Of a DNA stretch of 5,940 nucleotides, positions 1 through 5,015 are shown piece after piece. Location: the NCBI GenBank assembly GCA_045652125.1, contig JAZRTT010000046.1:1-5940 (forward strand). Reading direction: 5' to 3'. The translations under genes and the position numbers were made by a program. The DNA is from Avoscillospira sp045652125 (GTDB lineage: Bacteria > Bacillota > Clostridia > Oscillospirales > Oscillospiraceae). A model generated the notes under the pieces. The model did not search any database and was not told the DNA's origin. It saw only the letters and a list, made by a program, of their open reading frames with translations. Every line of letters starts with the position of its first letter. Within the stretch, counting starts at the first letter, position 1.

Positions 1-2
1 GG

Positions 3-209
3 CATACATTTGATGCAGACCGTTTTTTTTACGACTGTTTGCCTGACAGTATCACATTCCGAAACGACAAGCATGTTGTTATGGAAATGGAGCCTGTGTT
101 TGTACCCGGATATCCAGGGAAAATGCAGATTAAAGGCTGGATTCATGAATCCTTTTTGAAATGTTTACCTTATTTGATTGGCGTGTTTGGATATGTGCAT
201 CTGACATAG
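3..209 (+). CDS. 3' end of an unidentified gene (5' end outside window)
   Basis: The frame is open from the left edge to a TAG at 207-209 and gives 68 residues of a C-terminus. The protein start lies outside the window. Composition looks like a genuine soluble protein: an acidic, aromatic-rich beginning (HTFDADRFFYDCLPDS), then a GYPGKMQIKGW segment and a hydrophobic end (LIGVFGYVHLT). I do not recognise the family and assign no function. The codons are AT-rich. After the TAG the same frame continues for 18 GC-rich codons to a TAA at 264-266, so the true original end is unclear. Either the gene ends at 209, or the TAG is a nonsense mutation, or 210 is a recombination junction. The next convincing transcription signal downstream is the terminator at 283-314, which would serve this transcript. 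Confidence 0.45.
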   Translation, partial: HTFDADRFFYDCLPDSITFRNDKHVVMEMEPVFVPGYPGKMQIKGWIHESFLKCLPYLIGVFGYVHLT

Positions 210-266
210 TACAAAGCCCGCCACGGCAAGGCACTGAAGGGCCTGCTGGAGAGATATTTCAAGTAA
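210..266 (+). pseudogene. Orphan 3' gene tail, copy A
   Basis: Directly after the TAG at 207-209, in the same frame, 18 codons read YKARHGKALKGLLERYFK and stop at TAA 264-266. Base composition changes abruptly from AT-rich to GC-rich here. There is no start codon or ribosome binding site of its own, so this is either the read-on end of a gene broken by the TAG or a 3' fragment joined by deletion. A diverged copy of the same tail occurs at 937-987: 28 of 32 bases match between 236-267 and 957-988. Each copy is followed within about 20 bases by a terminator. The parent family is not recognised. Confidence 0.4.
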
Positions 267-282
267 GAGAATAATCTACCCC

Positions 283-316
283 AAGGGGAAGCAGAAAATT
301 CTGCTTCCCCTTTTGC
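283..316 (+). terminator. Rho-independent terminator
   Basis: A perfect 14-base inverted repeat has arms AAGGGGAAGCAGAA at 283-296 and its complement at 299-312. The two-base centre means the real loop is probably four bases or more. The 3' arm runs into TTTT (311-314). It closes the transcript coming from the left edge and separates it from the promoter at 339. Confidence 0.85.
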
Positions 317-338
317 TTTGGCAGAGTGGTGCCGGTGA

Positions 339-367
339 TTGAAAAATCCCCATGCCTGTACTATAAT
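339..367 (+). promoter_or_regulatory. SigA-type promoter for the 405-904 gene pair
   Basis: TTGAAA (339-344), a 17-base spacer and a perfect TATAAT (362-367). Transcription should start near 374, giving a leader of about 30 bases. This promoter decides the start of the next gene: the possible TTG at 339 and ATG at 366 fall inside the -35 and -10 boxes, so they cannot be translation starts on this transcript. Confidence 0.8.
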
Positions 368-404
368 GAGTTCAGGAAATCAGAATTTGGCGAGGCAAAC
401 AGTC

Positions 405-653
405 ATGGATATAAAGGATATTATCAGAAACACAACAGATGAAAATGTAAATAAAACAGATTGGACAAAAGCATGGAGTACGAAATATCCAATTTTAAAA
501 ACCTATCAGGATGAAGTTGACATTCCGTTTTACGCGGGAAGAATCAGAGAAATGTTTGCCGACTTGCAAGATAAGTATGGGTATAGTGAACTGGATGCTA
601 TGTTGGTGCTGAAAGACATCCTTGCGCATGCGTACATGGACAAAAGAGACTAA
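405..653 (+). CDS. Small soluble protein of unknown function (82 aa)
   Basis: The start chosen is ATG 405 (MDIKDIIRN), with GAGG at 391-394 nine to ten bases upstream. Longer readings would begin inside the promoter. The product is 82 residues, with no signal peptide or membrane segment. The N-terminal half is polar (TDENVNKTDWTKAW). The C-terminal half looks like two amphipathic helices: YAGRIREMFADLQDKYGYS, then ELDAMLVLKDILAHAYMDK. I believe similar short proteins sit next to small two-helix membrane proteins in other Clostridia, but I cannot name the family with certainty and give no function. It is followed after 26 bases by the membrane protein at 680, with no terminator between, so the two are probably cotranscribed from the promoter at 339. 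Confidence 0.75.
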   Translation: MDIKDIIRNTTDENVNKTDWTKAWSTKYPILKTYQDEVDIPFYAGRIREMFADLQDKYGYSELDAMLVLKDILAHAYMDKRD

Positions 654-679
654 ATCGAAATTTGAAAGTGGGGCATTTT

Positions 680-904
680 ATGAAATTATTCGAATTGGCA
701 AATCAGTACTGCAAAGAGTCAACGTGGAAAACATTAGCATTGGTTAAATTTTGTTTGTTTTCTCTTGGTATGATTGTAGGCGTATTGCTTTCCGATGCAG
801 CAAAGGTGTCCGTTCTGGTTGTGTTCGGAATTGTTTTTCTCGTGACATACATTCCGCTAATAAGAAAGTTGTATTTGATTTGGAGAGGACGGGCAGCAAA
901 GTGA
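680..904 (+). CDS. Small two-helix membrane protein, often annotated 'permease of phosphate ABC transporter'
   Basis: The start is placed at ATG 680 (MKLFELANQYCKEST), preceded by a purine-rich stretch GAAAGTGGGG at 664-673. A TTG at 662 would add six residues and lacks a site of its own. The product is 74 residues: a conserved-looking amphipathic start (LFELANQYCKESTWKTLALVKFC), one membrane helix at about 18-38, and a second at about 44-62 ending VTYIPLIRK. From memory, this pattern (ANQY.KESTWKDLALLKFC, then VTYIPL) is a widespread clostridial small-protein family that databases label 'permease of phosphate ABC transporter'. That name is almost certainly a propagated mis-annotation, since a 74-residue protein cannot be such a permease. 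The true role is unknown. It is second in a two-gene unit. The stop at 902-904 is followed by a decayed gene tail and a terminator. Confidence 0.75.
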   Translation: MKLFELANQYCKESTWKTLALVKFCLFSLGMIVGVLLSDAAKVSVLVVFGIVFLVTYIPLIRKLYLIWRGRAAK

Positions 905-936
905 ATGAGCTTTCGTGCCTGCACAAAAGCGAACGA

Positions 937-987
937 TACGGAGCTTGCAGGGACGAGAAGGGTCTGCCGGAGAGATACTGCAAGTAA
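937..987 (+). pseudogene. Orphan 3' gene tail, copy B (diverged from 210-266)
   Basis: Sixteen codons read YGACRDEKGLPERYCK, then TAA 985-987. They align with the tail at 210-266 (both have KGL.ERY.K followed by the stop), with two codons fewer. At DNA level 957-988 matches 236-267 at 28 of 32 positions, including the stop codon. The frame is open upstream only by chance, overlapping the membrane protein gene, and there is no plausible start. It is best read as a decayed 3' end of the same gene family as copy A, left between the membrane protein gene and the terminator at 996. Confidence 0.4.
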
Positions 988-995
988 GGAATCGC

Positions 996-1026
996 AAAAA
1001 AGGGGTCAGGAAACTACCCCTTTTTT
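996..1026 (+). terminator. Rho-independent terminator
   Basis: Stem of 11 bases, AAAAAAGGGGT (996-1006) with ACCCCTTTTTT (1016-1026), around a nine-base loop. The 3' arm itself supplies the six-T tract. The A-tract on the other side would give a T-tract on the minus strand, so it may work in both directions. It ends the 405-987 unit. Confidence 0.85.
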
Positions 1027-1076
1027 GTATCATTTCCTTCGTCCGATGCCATACTATGCCAAAAGGAGGACTTTCC

Positions 1077-1265
1077 ATGAAACTTCGTATTTTTTCCCTC
1101 CTGGTCATTCTGTCTCTTCTGCTCAGCGGCTGCGGTGCTGCCGTCCGAAGTCTGGATGCCGCTGAGGAGCGCATGGAGCAAAAGATCGACGCCGTAGAGG
1201 ATCGGCCTGCTGCTGCCCTTCATCTTCTCCTGCATCCTCGCCTTCGGCAATGCCCAGTTTGGTGA
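1077..1265 (+). CDS. Small lipoprotein, probably a truncated or chimeric gene (62 aa)
   Basis: ATG 1077 has an excellent site, AAAAGGAGG at 1060-1068, eight bases upstream. The first 19 residues are a textbook lipoprotein signal peptide: positive start MKLR, hydrophobic core, lipobox LSGC with the lipidated cysteine at residue 19. After it comes GAAVRSLDAAEERMEQKIDAVED, a heptad-like helix. Clostridial PepSY-type lipoproteins often begin with such a GCG..VR.LDAAE segment, but no PepSY domain follows here. From about codon 42 the frame gives PAAALHLLLHPRLRQCPVW, which reads as out-of-frame sequence, and stops at 1265. The neighbouring frame carries a sensible protein end over 1198-1368. I infer that the lipoprotein start is joined out of frame to another gene's end. 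No clear promoter lies in 1027-1060. Confidence 0.55.
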   Translation: MKLRIFSLLVILSLLLSGCGAAVRSLDAAEERMEQKIDAVEDRPAAALHLLLHPRLRQCPVW

Positions 1266-1368
1266 CGGCTCTGCAGCCACCACCGGCGACGATGCCATCA
1301 GCGCTGCCCTGAACAAAGTGCAAGACGCCGCACAAAACGCCTTCACCTCCGAGAAAGACGAGCCCTGA
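1198..1368 (+). pseudogene. 3' remnant of a membrane-anchored protein, no start
   Basis: This frame is open only from 1198 (a TAG lies at 1195-1197) and ends at TGA 1366-1368. It encodes RIGLLLPFIFSCILAFGNAQ, one hydrophobic helix, then a glycine/alanine-rich linker and an acidic tail ending NAFTSEKDEP. Residue composition looks like real protein, unlike the overlapping end of the lipoprotein frame. There is no start codon or ribosome binding site, so it is a 3' remnant. A shift of one base near 1197-1200 would join it to the lipoprotein start, but a lipoprotein followed by a membrane helix would be odd, so a deletion joining two genes is likelier than a simple frameshift. The terminator at 1381 belongs to it. 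Confidence 0.45.
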
Positions 1369-1380
1369 CCCAAAAGCACC

Positions 1381-1412
1381 AACAGGTACAGCAGCAGCTG
1401 TGCCTGTTTTTT
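1381..1412 (+). terminator. Rho-independent terminator
   Basis: Arms AACAGGTACAGC (1381-1392) and GCTGTGCCTGTT (1397-1408) pair over 12 bases with one G-U and a four-base loop. They are followed by a T-tract (1407-1412). It lies 13 bases after the TGA at 1366-1368. Confidence 0.85.
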
Positions 1413-1432
1413 ATTCCCCGTTTTTCCCGCCA

Positions 1433-1461
1433 TTTACACCGGGCGCAGATTGTGATATGAT
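1433..1461 (+). promoter_or_regulatory. SigA promoter with extended -10 for the YczE-like gene
   Basis: TTTACA (1433-1438), a spacer of exactly 17 bases, then TATGAT (1456-1461) preceded by the extended element TGA at 1453-1455. The expected transcription start is about 1467-1469, right at the Shine-Dalgarno sequence (1468-1475). The untranslated leader would be only about 13-15 bases. Confidence 0.8.
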
Positions 1462-1481
1462 TTTCTCAAGGAGGGCTGATG

Positions 1482-2132
1482 ATGAAACAAAGACGAATTT
1501 TCATGTCTCTGGCCGGTGTTTTCATCTGTGCCGTCAGTGTCGGTGCCTTTAAGCTGGCTGCTTTGGGTGTCGATCCCTTTCAATCTCTGATGGCAGGTCT
1601 GGATGCCATGATCCCCATTCCCTTCGGCACCCTGTATGTCCTGGTCAATGCGGTGCTGCTGACCTTTTCTCTGGTCTTTGACCGCCGCAACATCGGCATT
1701 GCCACCTTTATCAATCTCTTCCTTTTAGGCTATATCACCCAATTTACCCTGCAGCTGCTCCAATCCCTCTTTCCTGCTCCCTCCCTGCTGCTTCGTGCCG
1801 TGTTTCTGCTTGTCGGCATCGTGGTGCTTTGCTTCGGCTCTGCTCTGTATATGACCGCAGATCTGGGCGTATCCACCTACGATGCGGTAGCCATCGTCCT
1901 TTCCCGTAGGTGGAAGCTGGGAAAGTTCCAGTATTGCCGCATTGCCTGCGACCTGCTTTGTGTGATCCTCGGGACTGTCATCTTCCTGCTGGCAGGCGGA
2001 CAGCTGAAACAGGTACCCACCATTGCCGGTATCGGCACCATTATCACCGCTTTCTTTATGGGACCTCTCATTCAATTCTTTAATGTGAAGATCGCCCAAC
2101 CCTTGCTTGAAAATAAGAATAATTCCTATTGA
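1482..2132 (+). CDS. YczE/YyaS/YitT-type integral membrane protein (216 aa)
   Basis: Two adjacent ATGs exist at 1479 and 1482. AAGGAGGG (1468-1475) sits about four bases from the first and seven from the second, so 1482 (MKQRRIF) is favoured. The product has about six membrane helices (roughly residues 6-29, 49-67, 71-93, 102-123, 150-171, 180-200) and no extramembrane domain. Two related loop motifs, LGVDPFQS near 28-35 and LGVSTYDA near 128-135, each follow a helix and suggest an internal duplication. This is the pattern of the YczE-like family (COG2364), whose members are about 200-220 residues, so it looks full length. The biochemical role of the family is not established; a transport or permease role is only inferred. 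It has its own promoter. No terminator follows it: its stop codon overlaps the -35 box of the next gene, so readthrough into that gene is possible. Confidence 0.88.
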   Translation: MKQRRIFMSLAGVFICAVSVGAFKLAALGVDPFQSLMAGLDAMIPIPFGTLYVLVNAVLLTFSLVFDRRNIGIATFINLFLLGYITQFTLQLLQSLFPAPSLLLRAVFLLVGIVVLCFGSALYMTADLGVSTYDAVAIVLSRRWKLGKFQYCRIACDLLCVILGTVIFLLAGGQLKQVPTIAGIGTIITAFFMGPLIQFFNVKIAQPLLENKNNSY

Positions 2133-2157
2133 CAAGTCCGCTTGTCTGTGGTATTCT
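2129..2157 (+). promoter_or_regulatory. SigA promoter of the Bfd-like gene, with dyad operator candidate
   Basis: Consensus TTGACA (2129-2134), a 17-base spacer and TATTCT (2152-2157), with a start expected near 2164. The -35 overlaps the stop codon of the upstream gene (TGA 2130-2132). A perfect inverted repeat, GACAAG (2131-2136) and CTTGTC (2141-2146) separated by TCCG, covers the -35 box and half the spacer, a typical position for a repressor site. No known operator consensus matches it clearly. Confidence 0.8.
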
Positions 2158-2200
2158 GAATACATAAATAATAATCCTTCTTATTTGGGAGAGTAAACCT

Positions 2201-2404
2201 ATGGATTACAGGCCTAACGAGATCATCTGCAACTGCAAACAAGTGTCCTATGTAGACATTGAACGGGCGCTGCACAGTCACGCCACGTTCTCCGATGTGG
2301 AAAAAGAGTTTGAAGAAGTGCAGAAGCTGACCAGCTGCTCCACCGGCTGCGGCGGCTGCCATGACAAGATCATGGGCATCATTTCCAACATCATCAGCGG
2401 TTGA
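2201..2404 (+). CDS. Stand-alone Bfd-like [2Fe-2S]-binding protein (67 aa)
   Basis: ATG 2201 follows GGGAGAG (2187-2193). The 67-residue product has the cysteine layout of the bacterioferritin-associated ferredoxin (Bfd) fold: C10-x-C12 near the N-terminus (IICNCKQVSYVDIE) and C50-x2-C53 in STGCGGCHDKI. These four are the expected ligands of one [2Fe-2S] cluster. The spacing between pairs is 37 residues, against about 31 in E. coli Bfd. The extra length lies in FSDVEKEFEEVQK, which looks like a doubled F..V motif. A fifth cysteine, C46, precedes the second pair. The fold suggests electron transfer or Fe-S handling in the cytoplasm. No bacterioferritin or other obvious partner is in the window, so the role is unknown. 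It is a monocistronic unit with its own promoter and a very strong terminator. Confidence 0.9.
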   Translation: MDYRPNEIICNCKQVSYVDIERALHSHATFSDVEKEFEEVQKLTSCSTGCGGCHDKIMGIISNIISG

Positions 2405-2414
2405 TAAAACGCAT

Positions 2415-2450
2415 AAAGGACCGGAATGTTAAAACATTCCGGTCCTTTTT
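2415..2450 (+). terminator. Strong Rho-independent terminator
   Basis: A 16-base perfect inverted repeat, AAAGGACCGGAATGTT (2415-2430) and its complement (2433-2448), is followed by TTTTT (2446-2450). It lies between convergent transcription units. On the minus strand the T-tract is weak (TTTATGCG), so it serves mainly the plus-strand gene but could also end the pepF operon. Confidence 0.92.
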
Positions 2451-2457
2451 ATAAAAA

Positions 2458-2630
2458 TTACTTGTTATTATTGGAAAAGACATCGGCCACTTCGCTAATG
2501 GTGATATAGGCCAGATGGTCGATTTCATGGACCAGTTCCTTCATTCTGACCACCTGATACCGAAGGCATTGACGATACCAGCCACTGTGAGCATCAAAAC
2601 GTTCACAGCTTTTAAGTTCCATTTTCTCAT
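2458..2630 (-). pseudogene. Internally deleted yitT-family membrane protein remnant
   Basis: Read on the minus strand, ATG 2630 begins MRKWNLKAVNVLMLTVAGIVNAFGI, which matches the first membrane helix of YitT/DUF2179 proteins (normally about 280-300 residues). The frame then breaks and stops at 2541-2543. In another frame, over roughly 2550-2458, the sequence reads QVVRMKELVHEIDHLAYITISEVADVF and ends SNNNK at TAA 2458-2460. That is the characteristic C-terminal end of the same family (xxRLKxLVxEID.xAFITISEVxDV). Start and end of one gene therefore survive within 173 bases, with about 250 codons lost between, probably near 2550-2560. AGGAGG (2640-2635) still precedes the ATG and overlaps the stop of the xre gene. 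It is third in the pepF operon and non-functional as a transporter-like protein. Confidence 0.75.
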
Positions 2631-2639
2631 AGATCCTCC

Positions 2640-3104
2640 TTATTTCTGCTTGTCGATCTCTTTTTTGACAATTTGGCTCAGCAGTTCCTGACCCTCTCCG
2701 CTGCGGAGAACTTCCAAAATCTCGGCGCGGAGGGTATCGTGGAAGGCCTTGTTGGCAAGCAGCGCTGCCAGCACACCGCCGGTGGCGCCCGATGCGCTCT
2801 GGGGCTTGGGTGCAGGGACGGCACGGCGGACCACCGGTGTTTCCGGCTCCGGCTCGGCACCGGAAAGTGCCACTGTCATCCAGCTTGCCATACTGGTGGG
2901 GTCATCGCTTTCCCCTCTCAGATAAGCCGTGGATACTTCAAAATAGGCCGCCAGTTTCTGCTGCTGCTCCTTGGTGGGAGTCTGCCGGCCGGTTTCAAAT
3001 TTTTCAATCGCATTGCGGGGCATCCCTAATGCCGCAGATAAGGCAGGGCGGGTAAGTCCCTTTTCGCTGCGTAAAATCTCCAGCCGCTGTGCAAGTGTAA
3101 TCAT
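2640..3104 (-). CDS. XRE-family helix-turn-helix regulator (154 aa)
   Basis: The start is ATG 3104 (MITLAQRLEI), with AAGGAG at 3116-3111 six bases upstream. A longer reading from 3143 would overlap pepF and lacks a site. Residues about 5-62 form a Cro/C1-type HTH: LAQRLEILRSEKGLTR, PALSAALGMPRNAIEKFETG, RQTPTKEQQQKLAAYFEV, STAYLRGE. A proline/alanine-rich linker follows (about 84-105, with EPEPETP and VPAPKPQ), then a C-terminal helical region ending in the charged KKEIDKQK. The linker-plus-helix tail may mediate oligomerisation (inference). It is second in an operon: the pepF TAA overlaps its Shine-Dalgarno sequence, implying coupled translation. The target is unknown; autoregulation of the operon is possible, but no matching operator was identified. 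Confidence 0.88.
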   Translation of the reverse strand: MITLAQRLEILRSEKGLTRPALSAALGMPRNAIEKFETGRQTPTKEQQQKLAAYFEVSTAYLRGESDDPTSMASWMTVALSGAEPEPETPVVRRAVPAPKPQSASGATGGVLAALLANKAFHDTLRAEILEVLRSGEGQELLSQIVKKEIDKQK

Positions 3105-3114
3105 GGTATTCTCC

Positions 3115-4920
3115 TTATTCCTGTAAAAGTTGATCCAGTTCATCCAGCAGACTGCCGAACCGTTCCAGGGCGGCGTTGACCGGGTCTGGAATGCTCATAT
3201 CTACGCCTGCAATCTTCAAAAGACTGACAGGGTCTTTGGTGCAGCCGCCGGAAAGAAATTCCAGATAGTTTGCCGCAGCAGGCTCGCCCTCTTTCAGAAT
3301 TCGGTCAGACAGGGCAATGGCGGCAGAGAAGCCTGTGGCGTACTGATAGACGTAGAAGTGACGGTAAAAATGGGGGATTCTGGCCCATTCGACACAAATG
3401 GCTTCGTCCACTTTCACGGCGTCACCGTAATAATCCAAATTCAGCTCATAGTACAGCTTATTCAGAATTTCGGCGGTCAGGGTCTCTCCGGCTTCTGCAC
3501 GCTTGTGCGCCTCCAATTCAAACTCGGCAAACATGGTCTGACGGTACAGAGTCGTACGGAACTGCTCTAAAAAATAATTGAGCAGAACGGCACGCTGCCG
3601 TTTATCCGTTGTTTTTTCCAACAGATACGCCATAAGCAGTGCTTCATTGCAGGTGGACGCCACTTCTGCCACGAAGAGTACATAGTCGGAATAAAGATAA
3701 GGCTGTTTTTGCTCGCTGAGCCAGGAATGCATGGCGTGCCCCAGCTCATGCGCAAGGGTAAAGGCGGAATTCAGATTGTCCTTGTGATTTAGCAGAACAA
3801 AGGGATGGACCGTCGGGCAGCCGCAGGAATAGGCACCGGAACGTTTGCCTTTATTTTCGTAAATATCTATCCAACGCTCCCGGAAACTCCGCTCCAGAAC
3901 CTCGGTATATGCTTTTCCCAGCACGGAAGTGGAAGAAAGCACATCGGCAGCGGCCTGTTCAAACGGAATGACCTGTCCGGCCTCCGGGAGCATATTGGCG
4001 TAAATATCGTACATATGCAGCTCGTCCAGCCCCATGACCTTTTTCCGCAGGGCCATATACCTGTGGAGCTTGGGCAGGTTCTCCCGAACCGCCCTGATCA
4101 GGTTATGATAGACAGCCACCGGAACTTCGTTGGGAAAAAGCGCACTCTCCAGTACCGTTTCAAATTTTCTGGCGTTGGAAAAAAAGACATTTTTCCGAAG
4201 CTCAGCGTTATAGGCAGAAGCCAGCGTATTTTCCATGCTCTTGTAGACTTGGTAAAAACTGTCAAAGGCATTCCGCCGCAGGGTGCGGTCGCTGCTCTCC
4301 ATCAGGGAGATATAGGTGCCGTTGGTGAGGGGATGGCTGTGACCGTTTCCGTCTGCCACATGGGGAAACGCCATATCGGCATCGAGAAAGGCATGGAATA
4401 TATTGCCGGGAGCAGCACCGACTTCTCCTGCGCCTGCCAACAGGGTCTCTTCTGCCGGAGAGAGAATGTGAGCCCTGTTCAGCCGCGCCTTGGTCAGATA
4501 ACGGCGGTATTTTTCAAGAGCCGGTTCTTCTTTGTAAAAGCGTTCCAAAACCGCCTCGTCGATGGCAATCAATTCCGGTCCTTCAAAGGCACCTGCGCTG
4601 CTGAGCTGCACCAGAAAGCTGTAACAGCGGCCTTTCATGGACCGATAGTAGTTGTTGGCGGTATCTTCATCGGAACGCAGCATTGCATAGACGTAGAGCT
4701 TTTCTGTCTGAAGGTTGATCTCCTCCATACGGGTCAAATATTGCAGCAGGGTTTGGGCACTTTTGCCCAAACTGCCGGCATATCCGCCGATCTCCCCGGG
4801 CAGAGATCCGCATGCTTCCAGTTCCTGCTCCCATGCGGCATCCGAGGGATAGATGTCTGTAATAGCCCAGCAATGGGCAGCGTCCTGTTCCGTTCTTATG
4901 GGAATGGTCTGTCTGCTCAT
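3115..4920 (-). CDS. pepF: Oligoendopeptidase F, M3 family zinc peptidase (601 aa)
   Basis: The start is ATG 4920 (MSRQTIPIRT), with AAGGAGG at 4933-4927 six bases upstream. The possible start at 4962 falls before the expected transcript start. The 601-residue length is typical of the M3B/PepF family. The zinc site is intact: FTLAHELGHAMHSWL carries H391, catalytic E392 and H395, and the third ligand is E419 in FVAEVASTCNEALL, 24 residues on. The conserved C-terminal substrate-binding stretch HFYRHFYVYQYATGFS is present near 517-532. The N-terminal oligoendopeptidase domain covers roughly the first 190 residues. There is no signal peptide, so it acts in the cytoplasm, cleaving short peptides (about 7-17 residues in characterised family members). 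It is the first gene of a three-gene operon with the XRE regulator and the yitT remnant. Confidence 0.96.
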   Translation of the reverse strand: MSRQTIPIRTEQDAAHCWAITDIYPSDAAWEQELEACGSLPGEIGGYAGSLGKSAQTLLQYLTRMEEINLQTEKLYVYAMLRSDEDTANNYYRSMKGRCYSFLVQLSSAGAFEGPELIAIDEAVLERFYKEEPALEKYRRYLTKARLNRAHILSPAEETLLAGAGEVGAAPGNIFHAFLDADMAFPHVADGNGHSHPLTNGTYISLMESSDRTLRRNAFDSFYQVYKSMENTLASAYNAELRKNVFFSNARKFETVLESALFPNEVPVAVYHNLIRAVRENLPKLHRYMALRKKVMGLDELHMYDIYANMLPEAGQVIPFEQAAADVLSSTSVLGKAYTEVLERSFRERWIDIYENKGKRSGAYSCGCPTVHPFVLLNHKDNLNSAFTLAHELGHAMHSWLSEQKQPYLYSDYVLFVAEVASTCNEALLMAYLLEKTTDKRQRAVLLNYFLEQFRTTLYRQTMFAEFELEAHKRAEAGETLTAEILNKLYYELNLDYYGDAVKVDEAICVEWARIPHFYRHFYVYQYATGFSAAIALSDRILKEGEPAAANYLEFLSGGCTKDPVSLLKIAGVDMSIPDPVNAALERFGSLLDELDQLLQE

Positions 4921-4944
4921 GAACGTCCTCCTTGATTTTTTGTT

Positions 4945-4973
4945 ATCATACCACAACAGCACAAAAAGAACAA
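4945..4973 (-). promoter_or_regulatory. SigA promoter of the pepF operon (extended -10)
   Basis: On the minus strand: TTGTTC (4973-4968), a 17-base spacer, TATGAT (4950-4945), with the extended element TGG directly before the -10. The -35 is weak, so the extended -10 probably compensates. The start is expected near 4938, a leader of about 18 bases. GCTGTTGTGGTATGAT is nearly repeated in the promoter at 5301-5329. Confidence 0.75.
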
Positions 4974-4974
4974 C

Positions 4975-5002
4975 GAAAACCGCCCTGATTTCCAGAGCGG
5001 CT
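4975..5002 (-). terminator. Rho-independent terminator of the 78-aa gene
   Basis: On the minus strand, AGCCGCTCTG (5002-4993) pairs with CAGGGCGGTT (4987-4978) over ten bases with two G-U pairs and a five-base loop. TTTTCG follows. It lies 13 bases after the stop codon of the upstream gene and ends immediately before the pepF -35 box, insulating the two units. Confidence 0.82.
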
Positions 5003-5015
5003 TTCGGCTTTCTTC

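Noticed and set aside
339..404. Longer N-terminus for the 82-aa protein from TTG 339 or ATG 366
   Set aside because: Both codons lie inside the -35 and -10 boxes of a near-consensus promoter, and ATG 405 has its own ribosome binding site.
236..988. Direct repeats as integrase attachment sites around the 405-904 cassette
   Set aside because: The repeats differ at 4 of 32 bases, no integrase or mobility gene is present, and both are coding tails followed by unrelated terminators. Gene duplication and decay fit better.
1014..1433. Open frame of 139 codons on the minus strand
   Set aside because: Antisense to the lipoprotein start, its remnant and two plus-strand terminators; no start signals and no recognisable protein.
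2166..2186. AAATAA...TTATTT hairpin before the Bfd-like gene
   Set aside because: Only six A-T pairs with a nine-base loop; too weak to matter and expected by chance in an AT-rich leader.
3805..4935. Open frame of 376 codons on the plus strand
   Set aside because: It lies entirely antisense to pepF, which has an intact active site and a good start. The antisense frame is a by-product of GC-rich codon use and has no domain or ribosome binding site.
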